Source: Neelides folsomi (lineage: Eukaryota > Arthropoda > Collembola > Neelipleona > Neelidae). From it: a stretch of 64,000 nt of DNA. Shown here piece after piece: positions 24,303 to 37,600 of the stretch (the stretch's first letter is position 1; each line of letters begins with the position of its first letter). The DNA is taken from contig JAQGBZ010000027.1 of assembly GCA_034687125.1 (NCBI GenBank), positions 1-64,000 of the forward strand. The letters are read 5' to 3'. Below the pieces are notes generated by a model. That model had not been told where the DNA came from. It saw only the letters and a list, made by a program, of their open reading frames with translations, and did not search any database. Both the position numbers and the translations under genes were made by a program.

Positions 24303-27300
24303 GTGAGTTTTCCAATCCACCTTTTCCATTCCCTGCATATCCGCTCTACCTACAATTCCCAGACCATAAAAGAAGAATTTGAGCAAAAATGGGGAAATAG
24401 TATGGGAAAAAAGAAGGAAAAGGAAGTGGTATACAACTAATGTAATACAAAGGTGAAGATTAGGAGTAAGAGAAAGGAGCGGGAAGAAGGGAAGGGAGAA
24501 GTGAAGTATATAATTAATTTACTCTCTCCTCCTTTCTTTGGAATGGGAATTATCTCGTAGTTGAGTCTTCTCCAGGGACTCCCTCTCATCTCATTAAGGC
24601 TCTGCCTTACCGCGCTCCCTTCATTCATGAACCGATTCCTTCAGTTCCCATTAAGACTCCGACGAGACAAACTATGGTAATTCAAAGAACCCTCGACGGC
24701 TCGACGCTCATAAAAGAATTCCGGCCTAGGAAGGAAGGAGTAACTAACCACTTAACCCATTACTCCATTAACATCTATTTTCTCCTTTCTTCTTCACTTC
24801 TCCCTCCATAATGTATGCACATTTCAAAATCTCTTATTCTTCCCCGCATCTTATTTGAACATTTTATTGCTCTTTTTATTGTTCTTTTTCATTAACTCCA
24901 TTCAGTTGTTTTTTTTACTTTTATTATTTTGAATTTTAGACATGCTCATCAAGTAGAACAATTTATTCTTTTAAAGGAAGTTTTTAATGGAGAAGGAGTT
25001 AAATATTCATTTCATATTGAATTTATTACTTCCTGTGTATTGTTATACACAGGTTAGGTTCCTAATCGTAAGCACTTTTGTGTTTATGTAAACTCTTGTG
25101 GATTAGAGCAGGGTTTTTATTAAAAAGTAATAAAAAGGTCTTGGGTAGACATGTTCAGTAAATATTATAGAAGAAAGCAAAATTTTCTATTTATTTTTAC
25201 ATGTTAGTAGCCTGAGGGAGAAGGGAAATCTCCGTCCATGTTTTATTAAAACTTGAGGAAAAAGCCCTCAAAGACAGATTTACCGATTTTGTAGGAATCT
25301 TTGAGAAAAATCGAAAAGAGGGATTATTTGGTAGATGTGGAGGAGCTGCAGGAAGCCTTTTGTGTTTGAGAGTCTTTTTAGAATTGACTTAAATCTCAAG
25401 TTGGGGAGTCAATTGAAAAATATTTGAATTTGTTTTTATTTCCAGATTTTCACTTGAGAGTTTCTCTTGTTCAGAAACAAAGGGTGGCTTCCAATAAGAT
25501 AAGAATTTCTTCCGATGTCTCATCTGAATCTTCAAAAGTAAATAAAAATCTGCACGTAAGTAACATTTCATCTTCACGACGATCTTCTCGATGGCCCTCC
25601 AGGTTTGTCCCTTTGATTCTCCGCTAACATAAGAAAACTTTAAAATGCATCAATTTCATCCTGTCGAATTCTTCGTGTATTGTTTGGTCGACTATTAAAT
25701 ATTCAAAGAAAAAATGAGCAAACAATCCACATCTTCATCAATGACAAAAACTTTTATCGGCGTCTCATTAATCATCTATTTGATAAAGTCTAAATAATTA
25801 ATGTGACTATATTTCAATTTTCAAACCTGTAATTTGAACGATGAAAATCAAATTGAAGGTATAATTATTCTGTAAAAGGAAATTAAGGAATCTTTATAAT
25901 TATTTATTATCAACTTTGATGAACCGTCAATGTTGATTTGATGAAATGGATGATTAATGAACGTCCTCAGGGCGCGGTATTTCCACAACAAAAATTCCTT
26001 GGAGCAAGATTGGGAATTCAATCATGGCGAGATTACTCACATAATATGGGAAATTGGGCATAAGTGAAAGTCTGTGGACGCCCGGGTTTATCGGTGAGCG
26101 AACGAGGGAGGGAGGAAAGCGGTTCGGTTGGTCGGGGAAGTCGCGAAGGCAGGGTCAGATTTTGACACAATGTGTCAGAGGAGAAGAATGGGTCCGTCGG
26201 CCATTACCGTCGAAAGCATGAGTTTGGGAGAATAATGCTCGCACGCAGTGAGCCACCCTCATCTCATTACCTAATGGTTTTTTCCTAGTCCCGGAAAAAA
26301 GAATTTACCGCAGAGACGACTCGGGCATACAATCTCCATCCTATGAAGTTGAAACCATTAAACTCTCCATGCTACAAAGTAGGCCCTTATTCCATTCAAC
26401 CGCAAAATGGGGAAATGAGGGAATTGCATCCATTCCTCTTCGAAACCACTCCTCCAATTTCATACTATGAATCATGAGTGCAAGTAATGCGTCTCTTACT
26501 ATGTAAATTAATACTACCAATCTTGGTGCACCGCATCGCGTTTTTGAATTAAAAAAATCCCAAAATTGTATATCGCATTACCCAGATGAATTATACCGGG
26601 TGTTAGTCTTCTGAACTTTGCTTATTATATACATAATATTTACTTTTTAACCATGAGATAAATGTTGGTTAGCACGAGATTTGAGATTGAAACACGAAGC
26701 GGTTGGAAAAGGAGTTTAATAGTTTAATCGTATGTCATGTGGATTAATCGCATGCATGTATGTTTTTGTAAGGAGCCCTGATGTCTTATTACGGAGAAGA
26801 GTAATGATTAGGAAAATGCGGAGTGTGTAATGGGAATTGTAATGTTCGGAGAACGGGGGTTGTGGGAAGGCCCTGTATTTCTAACTATGAGTATTTTTTT
26901 CTCTCTCTCTCAAGCCTCGCTTCCTCGAATTAAATGATATGGAAAATAATGGGTGAATGTTCAAATATTACTTATCTCATTTGTCGAGGAGGGATGCTGA
27001 GGGCATGTAAATCGGGAAATAATATTCCTCTCTTTCATCTCCAAACTTTCTCCATTCCTCATCTCTACAATTATTATCACTCCGCTTCTGCCTCTTATGG
27101 ATTCACTTTCAATTTCGACTCGGATTAGCTTTCATTTTTCTTGCATATTAGAGCCAAATGAAAATATCGTTTTTCTCCTTATGTGAGCTTACCCTCTAAC
27201 CATCATGTTACTTATTTAATGAATCATGACTTATTTGATATCTAAGCTCTTTCATAACTTTTGAATTAACGGTTAGAAACCTTCAACTCTCGTACACACA

Positions 27301-27531
27301 TAACCGCCAATACCTATATTATCCACTCTTATTTTACATATATTGCATATGGAATTTTAATACATGTATGGTATAAAAAGAATATAATATTAGTTTGAAA
27401 AAAACCCTATAAGGATTTACCTAACTATTGCAGAATATAATAAAGGACGTTTTATACCAGACCAATGTATTTAGTATGGAAGATCTGGGAGGAAAGTAAT
27501 ATGTGAATTTCAATTTTGAAATTCGATTCGA
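24303..27531. other. Non-coding stretch
   Basis: 24303-24830 is purine/pyrimidine-rich without a supported exon. 24830-25960 is AT-rich, with an octamer just upstream of the block at 24035-24042. 25960-26450 is GC-richer and has stops in all frames at short spacing. A T7(CT)n tract lies at 26894-26911. 27300-27530 is AT-rich. I see no gene. Confidence 0.5.
26900..26911. repeat. Short (CT)n tract after a T run
   Basis: Six CT units directly follow seven T residues and are followed by CAAGCC. It resembles a polypyrimidine tract, but the frames beyond it close quickly, so I do not read it as an acceptor. Confidence 0.6.
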
Positions 27532-27753
27532 ATGGAAATATTATTAACTGGAGACTTTGGAGTCTCAGGAGTCTTTAATCTCCTTTTGGGTCCCTTATTG
27601 GAAACTGGAAAAAGAAGAGACGACGAGACCACAATGGGCGATTATAAACCATGTACAGGAAAAGAACCCTGTCGCTCTTTTAATTTCATCTTCAAGAGGA
27701 TTTATTTTTCTCTGTATTTATCCTCAAAAGTCGGGGGGAAAGTGTGCATTTGA
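27532..27753 (+). CDS. Possible ORF (73 aa), unknown product
   Basis: An ATG at 27532 opens 73 codons. The first 48 are protein-like (MEILLTGDFGVSGVFNLLLG, then a charged stretch KRRDDETTMGDYK). In them G occupies codon position 1, 2 and 3 about 17, 12 and 5 times, a coding-like order. The tail is hydrophobic and Phe/Tyr-rich, which is typical of non-coding DNA here, and no good donor marks where coding would stop. The frame converges on the minus-strand candidate ending at 27873. I recognise no domain. Confidence 0.14.
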   Translation: MEILLTGDFGVSGVFNLLLGPLLETGKRRDDETTMGDYKPCTGKEPCRSFNFIFKRIYFSLYLSSKVGGKVCI

Positions 27754-27872
27754 ACATTTGGTTGGAGGGGAGTTTCTCTACCAGAGCGGAGGGAGACACA
27801 CACATCATTCCACATCTCCTGTCTGTCTCAGGCGGAGGGATGTGTGATGTGTGACAATTCCCTACGATTTAC

Positions 27873-28140
27873 CATCCCCAGACTCCGAGAGATGAAGGGG
27901 GAAAACTCCGGCCGCCCCAGCCCATACTATTGATCCGCCCAATCCAAAACCTATCATATTGGATTCTCTAGTCCTTTCATCTTCTCCCTCCGTACAATAC
28001 AAAATATTTATCATCCCGTCCCTCCACGCTTCAATACCGGAGACGACGACGGTAGGATATTGGCAATAAATGAAATCTGATGGATTCCATGAACCATCAC
28101 TATCAATCACATCTTTCAAATTCCTTTCCATTATTTCCAT
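27873..28140 (-). CDS. Candidate first coding exon, unknown protein
   Basis: On the minus strand an ATG directly preceded in frame by TGA opens 89 codons up to a donor (GGGGATG/GTAAAT); without splicing the frame would stop three codons later, at 27862. By hand count G is in codon position 1, 2 and 3 in 37, 22 and 25 of 93 codons, and about two thirds of codons begin with a purine. That order is typical of real coding sequence. The peptide starts MEIMERNLKDVIDSDGSW, is acidic in the middle (CTEGEDERTRE) and then Gly/Ala-rich (GFGLGGSIVWAGAAG). The last part could be a short hydrophobic segment. I see no signal peptide and recognise no family. The exon faces the plus-strand frame at 27532. No following exon was identified on the minus strand. 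Confidence 0.27.
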
Positions 28141-31100
28141 TCAAGTTAATTATAAAAACTTAAAAAATATAAATAAAAACATAATTCATTTAGTTTTTCA
28201 TGATCTCTCGGATTTCTTAACATCTTTGTTAATGTTATAAATGTAATATAGTGTTAATAATCTACAATGAATGTAACAATGAATGGACAAGTTGGTTTAA
28301 GAATAATTCAATAAAGTTAAAGCATGATAACAAATGAGGGGTGAAGGATGAACAATTAAACATGAATGAGAGGGATACAAGGGAGTAATACATGGCAAAT
28401 GGGAGTGTGATTTATGGGTGAAGGAATGGGATTAGTATTGTGAGTAGGGCACTGGAGAGATTCATTAGGAAGTTTCGGGAGTTAATTAGAACGGAAAGTT
28501 GGGGCAGGTCGAGAGCGCGGGAGTTGTGGAGACCCGGGCGTCTCGCCCTCGATTCCCAATTTACCTCATTCATTCACAAGCTTTAAGTAGTAAGAGGAGG
28601 GAGGGAGGCTGGATGAGAAAGAAGAAGCCGTAGTTTTCCGGAGTATAAATTAACGCCTGGATTCCACCAGTGCATGCGCCCCCGTCCGCTCCCCTTTAGA
28701 GAGAGAGGAAGCTGAAGTTTTAATGAGTCTGTCGGATACGCTCTCGACCGGAGATAGGATCTTTCCCCGACCCTCCACACGACCACGGGAAGGTCTAAGG
28801 ACGAAATTTATTGATCCTCCGCTCCTACACTTCCATTTACTATGCATTACGAGACACTCCGATCTGTGTCAATGTCTTCTCCACTAATCAACTCCCTCCT
28901 TTCGTCTCTAGGTCATTCGCCCCTCTACAAACTTTTACCCATTAACCATCATACTTCCACCAACCACCCGCAAGTTCAAAATACTTGAACAATACTTTCA
29001 TTCATCTTTCTCCTACATGGTCATACATACTCTTCTATTATCATTGGTAATATACGGTACATCATTCTCATATTTCACATATATACAATATTACATAACT
29101 ACTTTTTTAGTTATATGACTTGAAATTGAAGGAGTTTAATTAATTGTTATAACGCCTACGCACAATAAAAATCCTACTTTTTGCTAATTTACCTCCGTGA
29201 TTGAAAATATGAGCACAATAATTAAGCATAATAAAGATGCTTTGATGCTTATTTGGAACATTTTTTTGATAATGTGATAAGTCGAGGGTCTTAGGGTAGT
29301 AAAATTTAAGTGAACTTAAGGTTAAGATAGCTTTATAGAGAGATTTAACTCGTAAAAATGGTTGGACATGGGAAAGGAAAGACTGATGGTTTAATTGAGA
29401 AGATAGGGAGAAGGAGAAGCTGGGTTTACACGAACTACACGTGATGGGCCGATCAAAAAATCCAGTTTTTGGATTAAAAATGTTTAAACATAGTTTGGCG
29501 GATCTCGTGGGAGATTGATGGGAAGCAGAGGTTGAGAGTGAGATGAAGGCACTTGATATCTGTATTCATTTCCATATCTCTTATTACTTGAACTGAAGAA
29601 GGAACGTTGTTTGACAAGGGAAGATTCCCTTAGTGGAGATAGTAATAACCTCTCTCAGCTCTTCAAGTGGCGGAGATTAAGCTCAACCTGTTTTTCTTCC
29701 TTTTTGACTCCCTGGGTTCGGGGTCTTCAGTTTGAAAGGAATCGAGTTCTCGATCAAAGTTCACCCTCCACCTATCCACTTAAATTGTATAGGTAGGGAG
29801 AGATTTAATTTTTCTCATCCTCGCACGTTCCTTATAATCGCACTTAAATTAAAACTGGGTCCACTCATTGTCTCACCGCGTTTCTTCACACAAAACAAAT
29901 ATCGTTTTCATTAATTTTATAAACTGGTTTGCCGATTAAAACCTAATATATGTATTATTATATCGATCTTCCAACACCTTATATTTTATGGGGCAAATAT
30001 GTCGAAGCAAACAATTGGAACCTTGATTAAAACAAGGGAATAAAAATTACTTGTTTCTTTGTGATTGTGCGAACAAGGTTCGAACATGGAAAATTATTAG
30101 AAATTATGAAGTGAACTTTAACGCTCCGACTCGTCGTTAGCAACTGTCGCATCCTCATCTTCATGAACAGGGACGTTGAATTAAAAAAAGGAATATCTAG
30201 AATTACATGCGTATTCATATGAGGCCCATAGTTTCTGGTCTCTGATTCCTCATTGTGCGAGGCGGCCGTGGGGGCATGGCGGGCTTCAGGAGACCATTGA
30301 TACTTTTCCCATAATGGATGTGCATAGTTAATTGTGCGTCTGAACCCTTTCGGAGGGTCCCCCTCCTTCCCCGCCTCACCTCTCCCTCTTTTACATATCT
30401 GCGAATATGGAGAATTAAAAATCGGGAGTGAAGTGAGTTGAAATGATATGTGAAGTGAAATGGGCGCATGCTTCAGTGAGGTATAAAAATGGGAATGGTC
30501 GAGTGATAAAAGGAGAGAATGAGACGGGGCCATAAATTGAAGCCGCCTCATGCATATGCTGGCAAGCTAATTTATAATATCTCATCCTTTCTCGATCAAA
30601 GGGCCAAGGGTCCCACGGAGGATTCCTTTTCAATATGGGACCCTTCCGCAACGCACCTTCGACTCCCTGCTCTTCATTACGGGCCCAGCCTTTAATAGGG
30701 ATCATCTTTTTTGCACTTAAACCCATTATCTCCGAATGTTTGATCCATCAAAGCTCTTGCTTTTAAACCGCTTTTTCAAACTTTGTATTTATAACAAATG
30801 GAAAAGCTCTTATCACTTAATTCCAAATTTCATCCACAAAAGTGTTAACGAGGAAAATGAGGCCTAACATAAATATTTAAGCATCATTATTAAACTTATA
30901 ATTTCAAGCTTGTGAGCACATAACTACAAAGCAGAAGATTACAGATTTTAAAATGAGTTTTGAATATGTAAATAAGTATGCATTAAATGAAATGAAGATT
31001 CGTTATGAGAGTATTTGTATATAAATTTTTATTCCCATTGATGTCATTTGTTTTATGTGGAACATACATAAATAGTAAATACTTACTTATCGTAAGAAGG

Positions 31101-34100
31101 GTTCATTTACATGGGTTCAAATGGCCATGGGTTCAAATGGCCATGGAATATTGTTACTTTGCTCATATTATGCGTTCAAAAATATGTGAGATGGGGACTG
31201 ATGGGCGTATTTGTTAGGATAATGTTTGGTCCTCAAGTGAGGCGTCGTATCGTAACGAGGAGAATATGGAGATGATCTTGGAATGTGAGAGAGTCTGGGG
31301 ATTCGGGAAAGGGAAATGATTCCACATTACCGTTTTTTCGTGTCAACTCCCGCTCTGGAAAAGATCAATTCTGGAGCTTCGTCTAAATATTATAAGCATA
31401 TGGGAATATTCTCTTTTCAACAACTCGCAATTTCCTCGGTCGTATAAAATATAAGAGCCACTCCCTCGTCTGGATGTATGGCCCCTGATAAAAAAACCGC
31501 TCCGAGGTAGTTTCATTGTAAAGGATATTTTGAATTTTGAGAATTTCGGGTCCTCGTGAGCGCATTGTTCGGGGAAAGACAGATTTGAAGACTATTTTCA
31601 ATATCCGTCCGTTGGCTCGGGAAGGCGGCCTTTCGTTCAAAGGACAAGTGGAGCATTCAATTGAATGATCTTTCAGAGAGATCCACCCGAACCTGGAGCG
31701 AAGAACCTTCGCCAAATACAATTTCTTCACTATCAATTCTTTCCAATATCCCTCGCATGGTGCTCATAAAAAATTTACGAGGGAAAAGGGTGCTCCTTCT
31801 TCAACAACTTTTCTCGAGATTTGAAACTTTAAACTCAATATGGGAGAAGGCTGGCAATATAAATACGATTACACTCTATGTATCTTTTTATATAAAATTC
31901 GCATCAAACTTTAGAGATTTTTTTTCTTGATGAAATCTCTGAAAGATCTGCAGAATCCAATCCTTGTAGAGTTTTAATTTAATTAGCAAATTTATTATCA
32001 ACATGTTTCTTCAATAGAAATTGAAGTTTGAGAATTATTTTCCTATTTACACCTGACTTTATTACTTTATTCACATGATCAAAATTTGTACTGTATTGAG
32101 TCGATTGAGAGTATTCTTCAAGAAAATTGCCAACTTTTCAACTTCAAAATGTCTTTTATTGGGAATCCTTTTCAAATTAATAATTCAAACTTTTATCATG
32201 TTTTTTCAAGTAAATAATTTATCATTCCAGCTCAATTTCTTTGAATGCAACCTTAAAGTTATTTCAAATCTAAAGAGTATTTCACAGGATTTTTTTAGTT
32301 TAAATTGTGAATTGAGTTGTAAATTATGAATCATAAATACGCAGTTGGAGTAAGAAAAGATCATTTTTTGATGTTATTGGTCTTTGAAATTGAAGTCTTT
32401 GTGAGGGAATTGGATGGAAGATTGAATTCTGTCGAATGGAGCGGTGAAAAGAAGAGAAAATGAGAAATAGAGTTTATTATGTGACACGAGCCTCACCTTT
32501 GAAAAAGAGTGGGGAAGAGAATGAGACTCATTTGATTAGACTTGAGAAGCGAGAGTAAATCTATTCTTTTCAGCATCACTGATTTGTTTTTATCTGAAGT
32601 TGATGAGTTGTTGCTGTTGGCCTTTCATAATCCATTTTTCATTTCTTCTCCCTCAAATAAAAGCAAGTTGAACAAAAAGCTTTTTGAGTAAATATGCTTC
32701 TCTCATATTTATGAAATATCCTCCCATGCTTTTTTATCTATTATCTATACAATAAAACTTGCTATACAAAACACAGCCTGCACTACTCATCCTATACATA
32801 ATGTAGCCTTTATACTTACATTAAGATTTAAGTTATCATAACAACTTTTCCCATTTTTTACTATAGACATAATAGGGGTAGTTTATGATTGTCATATGTT
32901 CCGAAAAAGGATGCCTTATTTGTATTGAATTTAATTTGGTTAAAAGCAAGATGTTTAACATTTGATGTCTCGAGCAGCCGAGTGGTGAAAGGAAATTAGG
33001 ATGTAAAGAATTGGAAGGAAAATATTGAAAGTGAGAGGCGCATTGAGGATTTCCAAGTTCCCGTGAAATGTTTAGCATTCAAAGGAGGTGACGGGTCCCT
33101 CCAGTCAGCCGGAACGTTAGTTGAGTTCTCCTTCAAGAACTTTTGACCAATTTGACAAGAGAGTTGGTTGTAGCTCTCGCCCCACTCCATAAATACCGGG
33201 CTCTCGGTAAAGTGATTTCTCCCGGGGAGAGTTTGCGTGCTGGCCGGGTAGCGGCCATTGCTTCCATGTCCCGGCTCCCCACCACGTTCCTCTCATGCCA
33301 CTCTTGGCTCGTTGAGGAGAGGGAGGAGGGTTCTGGGCAAATTGGAGATTAGACATCGGGAAAGGAGAATTGACATGGGGACTCTCCTTGTCATTTCCCC
33401 TTTTTGAGCCACTTTCTCTTTCCGAGCCTCATCTTTTATGAAAGCGAAGTTGGAGCTTCTTTACATTTCTTCGCCTTACCAAATGCTTTTATATATTTAT
33501 TTTTGAACCCTTCAGTTGCTACCTTCGTGTACATCCAATGCCTTATCTTCCATTCTTGATCCAAGGAATCTTGTAATATTCATATGGGTATAAGAGATCT
33601 CCTCGGCCCAATCCATGTTTCCAAATAAAAAAGTAAGCCAAATGACATGAACTTCTTTTCATTATTCTGTCTAATGTTCGAAATGGAAAGTATGGGTAAG
33701 GAGGGGAGAGACGGAAGATTATATGGGATTTTAAAAGTGTGAGGATCTGAAGTTCATGGATTCGTGTAAGCTCCTCTTGAGTCCTTTCTACTCCCAATCC
33801 TACTCAATTTGAATGCATTAAGAATGGAGTATGACCGAATGTGGAAGAGAGATGAGGGCATCAATCATGTCTTCAATACTCAACTCCATCGTAACTCATG
33901 TCTCCCTGATGGAAAAATTTGGAAATCCCCCTCTTCAATTCCACTCTGGCCCATAGGAAAAGCCTAAGGTTTTATTATAAGTTTTATAAGGAGCCAACCC
34001 TTTAATTCAAACTCTATAATTTAAAGAGGAGTGAAAGGTTGTGTCGTATGAGCAATTCCCTGCCTAAAATAAACCATTTATGTTTCCCAATTTTGGTGAA

Positions 34101-34600
34101 GGTTTGTTCAATTTCCTTAAGTTTTATGAACACGGTGCAATTAATTGACGATGCGATGTTGTTTAAACGAGACATTTTGCAAATCAATGAACATGTTTAA
34201 GTAATTTCCCAATCTTTGCAATTTATCTTTGTTTCTTTTTCAACCACTTTTCATTATTCTTTTTCTTATTCTCTTGATATTAATGATTGTAATTTTGGGA
34301 GATGAAAGATTAATTTGTACTGGTTTTATCCGACATGACTATCCTTTTAGATACAAGTTTGTGGTACGGTGACTCAAGCACAATATTACAAGGGTTGAGG
34401 ATATTTGGAGGTTTCTATTATAAAGATGATGAAGCATTTTTATTATAATTTATAATCAATGGTGATCAAAGCGAGAGATTAATCCATTCTATCAATTTCC
34501 TATCGCAATTTCTATTTGCATTTCTTATTTTTAAACAATGTGGGTTTTAAAGCTAATATTAAATCCTTCACAGCATGGAACCAACCTATGCTTATTAACT
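28141..34600. other. Non-coding stretch
   Basis: This block holds the longest open frame of the window (minus strand, 30027-30551, 174 codons). It is a mix of His/Ser/Leu/Phe without bias and is rejected. 28490-28860 and 33060-33360 are GC-rich patches open on both strands with no consistent splice model. 29030-29160 and 31880-32340 are AT-rich. 31111-31146 holds a 16-bp tandem duplication. An octamer lies at 34514-34521. Nothing here supports a gene. Confidence 0.5.
31111..31142. repeat. Two-copy tandem repeat, 16-bp unit
   Basis: ATGGGTTCAAATGGCC occurs twice with no mismatch and is followed by ATGG, the start of a third copy. This is a recent slippage or duplication event in non-coding DNA. 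Confidence 0.9.
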
Positions 34601-37600
34601 TATTAAACAACGTGAATACCTAAGTATTAAGTATACCATACATATTTTTAGATATAAAAACCCTTTAACTTATTTTTAATTAAATATTTTATAAAAATTT
34701 TCATAAAATAATTAAAACAGATTTCGAGAGCTTTTAAAATGTATATTAATTCATTAAATAAGAGCACTTTCACTTGAATACTTATTTTAATATAACTTTC
34801 ACCAATTGTCAATTTGGAATGAGAGGTGTTGAAATAAAAGGGGAACACAAAAGAAGGAATTTCCTTGATGTCACCAGTTGATGTTAAGGGCAAGCGGGTG
34901 TATGGGATATTATAGCGGGACGTTGGGCGTGTTAAGTGGATTAGAGGAGTCTCAAAATCTCCCGTCTTCTTCCTCTCCCAGTCGTTAAGAGAATATGGAG
35001 CTAATGGGATGAGGATGAGTGGAGTTTGAACGGACTGCTCTTGCGGGTAGCTAACCATTAATAAGGAGCCTTCCTCACTCCGACTCTCCCGTAATCTCTC
35101 CCAGACTCATGCCGTGAATTCCATTATTACCTCCCCATGTTATTACACATACCTTCTATTTAGGTATACATATAGTAGTAGGCTTGATATAACTCTTAAT
35201 CCTTCAACCTGAGGAATGAACCACTAACCCCATGCACAAATATTTTTAGAGCCAAAATCATATACCGAATATACTCGCCAATGTTAATATTCCCGTCTAT
35301 TCCCAATGTTAATCCTTTGGTATTTAGGTATTAAATTTCCACAGAAGCATCATGAAAGGTATAAGGTACGGCAAAGGTCGTTCTTTCATTTTAAAAATCT
35401 CATTAGTAATATCAGGGCATGTGATGGGATTTGAGAGTTAAAGAGATACAGAGACCCGTGTTTGAATTTCATTACATGTGAGTACCCATGTTATGTGAGT
35501 TGTCGAGGGATTGATAAGGTTGAGGTCGAGGACTGAAGAGTTTCAATAAATTATCACCCGGTTTCTCATAGAGAATCAGGAGCGTGGAAGAGGAACCATT
35601 AAACTGAGGAGTCTCTCCATAAATCAAGATGACACTATTACGAAAAGATCAGTCCCTCAACCCTTTCCCTTAACAAGGGCCCAGGGAAGCCCGATCACCT
35701 TTGGAGAAGGTTAATTCAAGTGAGGGGTCCACGAGTCCATAAAACGTCCTTTCCCTCAACCCTTCCTCCACTTAACTCCATTTGCTCTTCATGATTTTTT
35801 ATGAAATTTGATGGGAACAGGTCAGAGTGGGAATCAGTTACCGTTTCCTATTCAACCTCCGACCACTGTGTGGATGGAACATACATTGTAAATGTAGCTC
35901 CTCACCTCGATCGGAGACCCTTTCCCCACTTCCATCTTTTCGCGATCCTCCTTGGAGATAGGAAAGTGTGGGTATAATGCCAGGAGTCGTACGATCCACT
36001 CCATGGAAAAAACAAACACCGGCCGGTAATGATGGGGAATTGAAATTTTTAAATTTGCTCTCTTTTTTAAATTGAAGGGAACAGGTTGGGTAGGAATTAT
36101 TAAAATTAAAATCATAATCTTCTGGTACAATCAGGTCGGAGAGGAAATAAAAGTATAGGAATGCGTACCTTCGTTTGATGGATCTCCTCATTAAATCCCC
36201 GCCACTAACAATAACAATAACAATAAAACGTTGATACAACTGCCCTTAATGTCCGGCTGTGAGGAACAAATTAGAAGAATCTCAGCCCTCATCTCCTTTT
36301 TTCCTTTTTCTATTTGTTCGCGATCAAATGGAACAAGGTTTTGGTATCGAGTTATGAGAATGTAATAAATATTCATTTCCACTTCATACACTTAACTTAA
36401 AAGTTGAGCATTAGGACGGTGGAAGGTCTGGACGCCTCTTCTGAACACATTGTTTTGCTCCCATAAAATCATTGATGCTCCTCTTTATTGTTTTTTGGAA
36501 TACGCAATTTCCTCATTTTTTCCTTTCCCTCTCAATGCTTTCCAAATATCATGCTTCTTCCATTAAAAATTTTTTAAATAAAAAATGCTAAGTAAATTGC
36601 AATATTCAAGTTTATTCGTTCAACTCGGCTGATGGAGCGCAAGAAGGTGAAAGTGATGTGAAGGAATTTGAAAGATCCCGATTGGTACAAAATAAATTGG
36701 ACCTGTAATTGAAGTGAAGATGAAACACCATAGGAAGAGCTAACTATAAACGTAGATATATAAACACACCGATGGGGATTGAGAATTGTAAAAGTGGAGG
36801 AGAGAAATGAAAGTTTCCCTCCCTCTTTTTATCGATACACTTTTCTTACATAACTGCTTACCTCTGAATGCTCCCAACGATCCGGCTATAGTGGGATATG
36901 GGTGCGAGTACAAGGGAGTACAGAGTAAATACTTATTATATGCAGTTGCATATTTTTTCCATACGGCCGTCAGTCTATACATAAATAAAGGCTGGTTGTA
37001 GTAGAAATGGAGAGCATTGGTAAAGAGAGAGGTCATGCATATCTCACTTCGGAATTCGGATTCCTTTTATGTTCCCATATAAGGACTTGGAATTGAAAAG
37101 ATGTTGGTGGATGGGGAGGCACTTTGCAATTCAAGCATTTATGGAGCTCCTCTTCCCAAAAGTGCTCGGCCCGAATTGGATCTTCCACTTGGAGCTCTCG
37201 AGGAGGCTTCAAACTACATCCATTTCCTACTGAATTTCACGCCGAGATTTCCCACCTATCTCTCTCTTCCCTCGATTTACGATCTTCGATTCGGGAATTG
37301 TCTGTATGGGGCTCTCGCCCCCATTTGCCACCCAGAGACTCCTTAAGAGGATTCCTCCCACAATTCCGAAATGCATTTTCTCCGACACCGTCCCGAAATC
37401 TCCCAATATCAATTTCAATGCTCATTACCATAAGTGAGGGCATAAAAATTGAGAGCTCTCCGCCTCGTCAACTCTCACGTCAATCCTCTAGAAATTCCCA
37501 ATCCCACTAACACGCTTCACTTTATCATTTTTATTTTATGTTTCATCTCCGTCACTCTCAGGAGTCACGGAGGCGCCGCCTCTTTCCTCTCAACTACTTC

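Noticed and set aside
30027-30551. Longest open frame in the window (174 codons, minus strand)
   Set aside because: His/Ser/Leu/Phe-rich translation with no codon-position bias, domain or splice support. One frame of this length is expected by chance in 64 kb with GC-rich patches.
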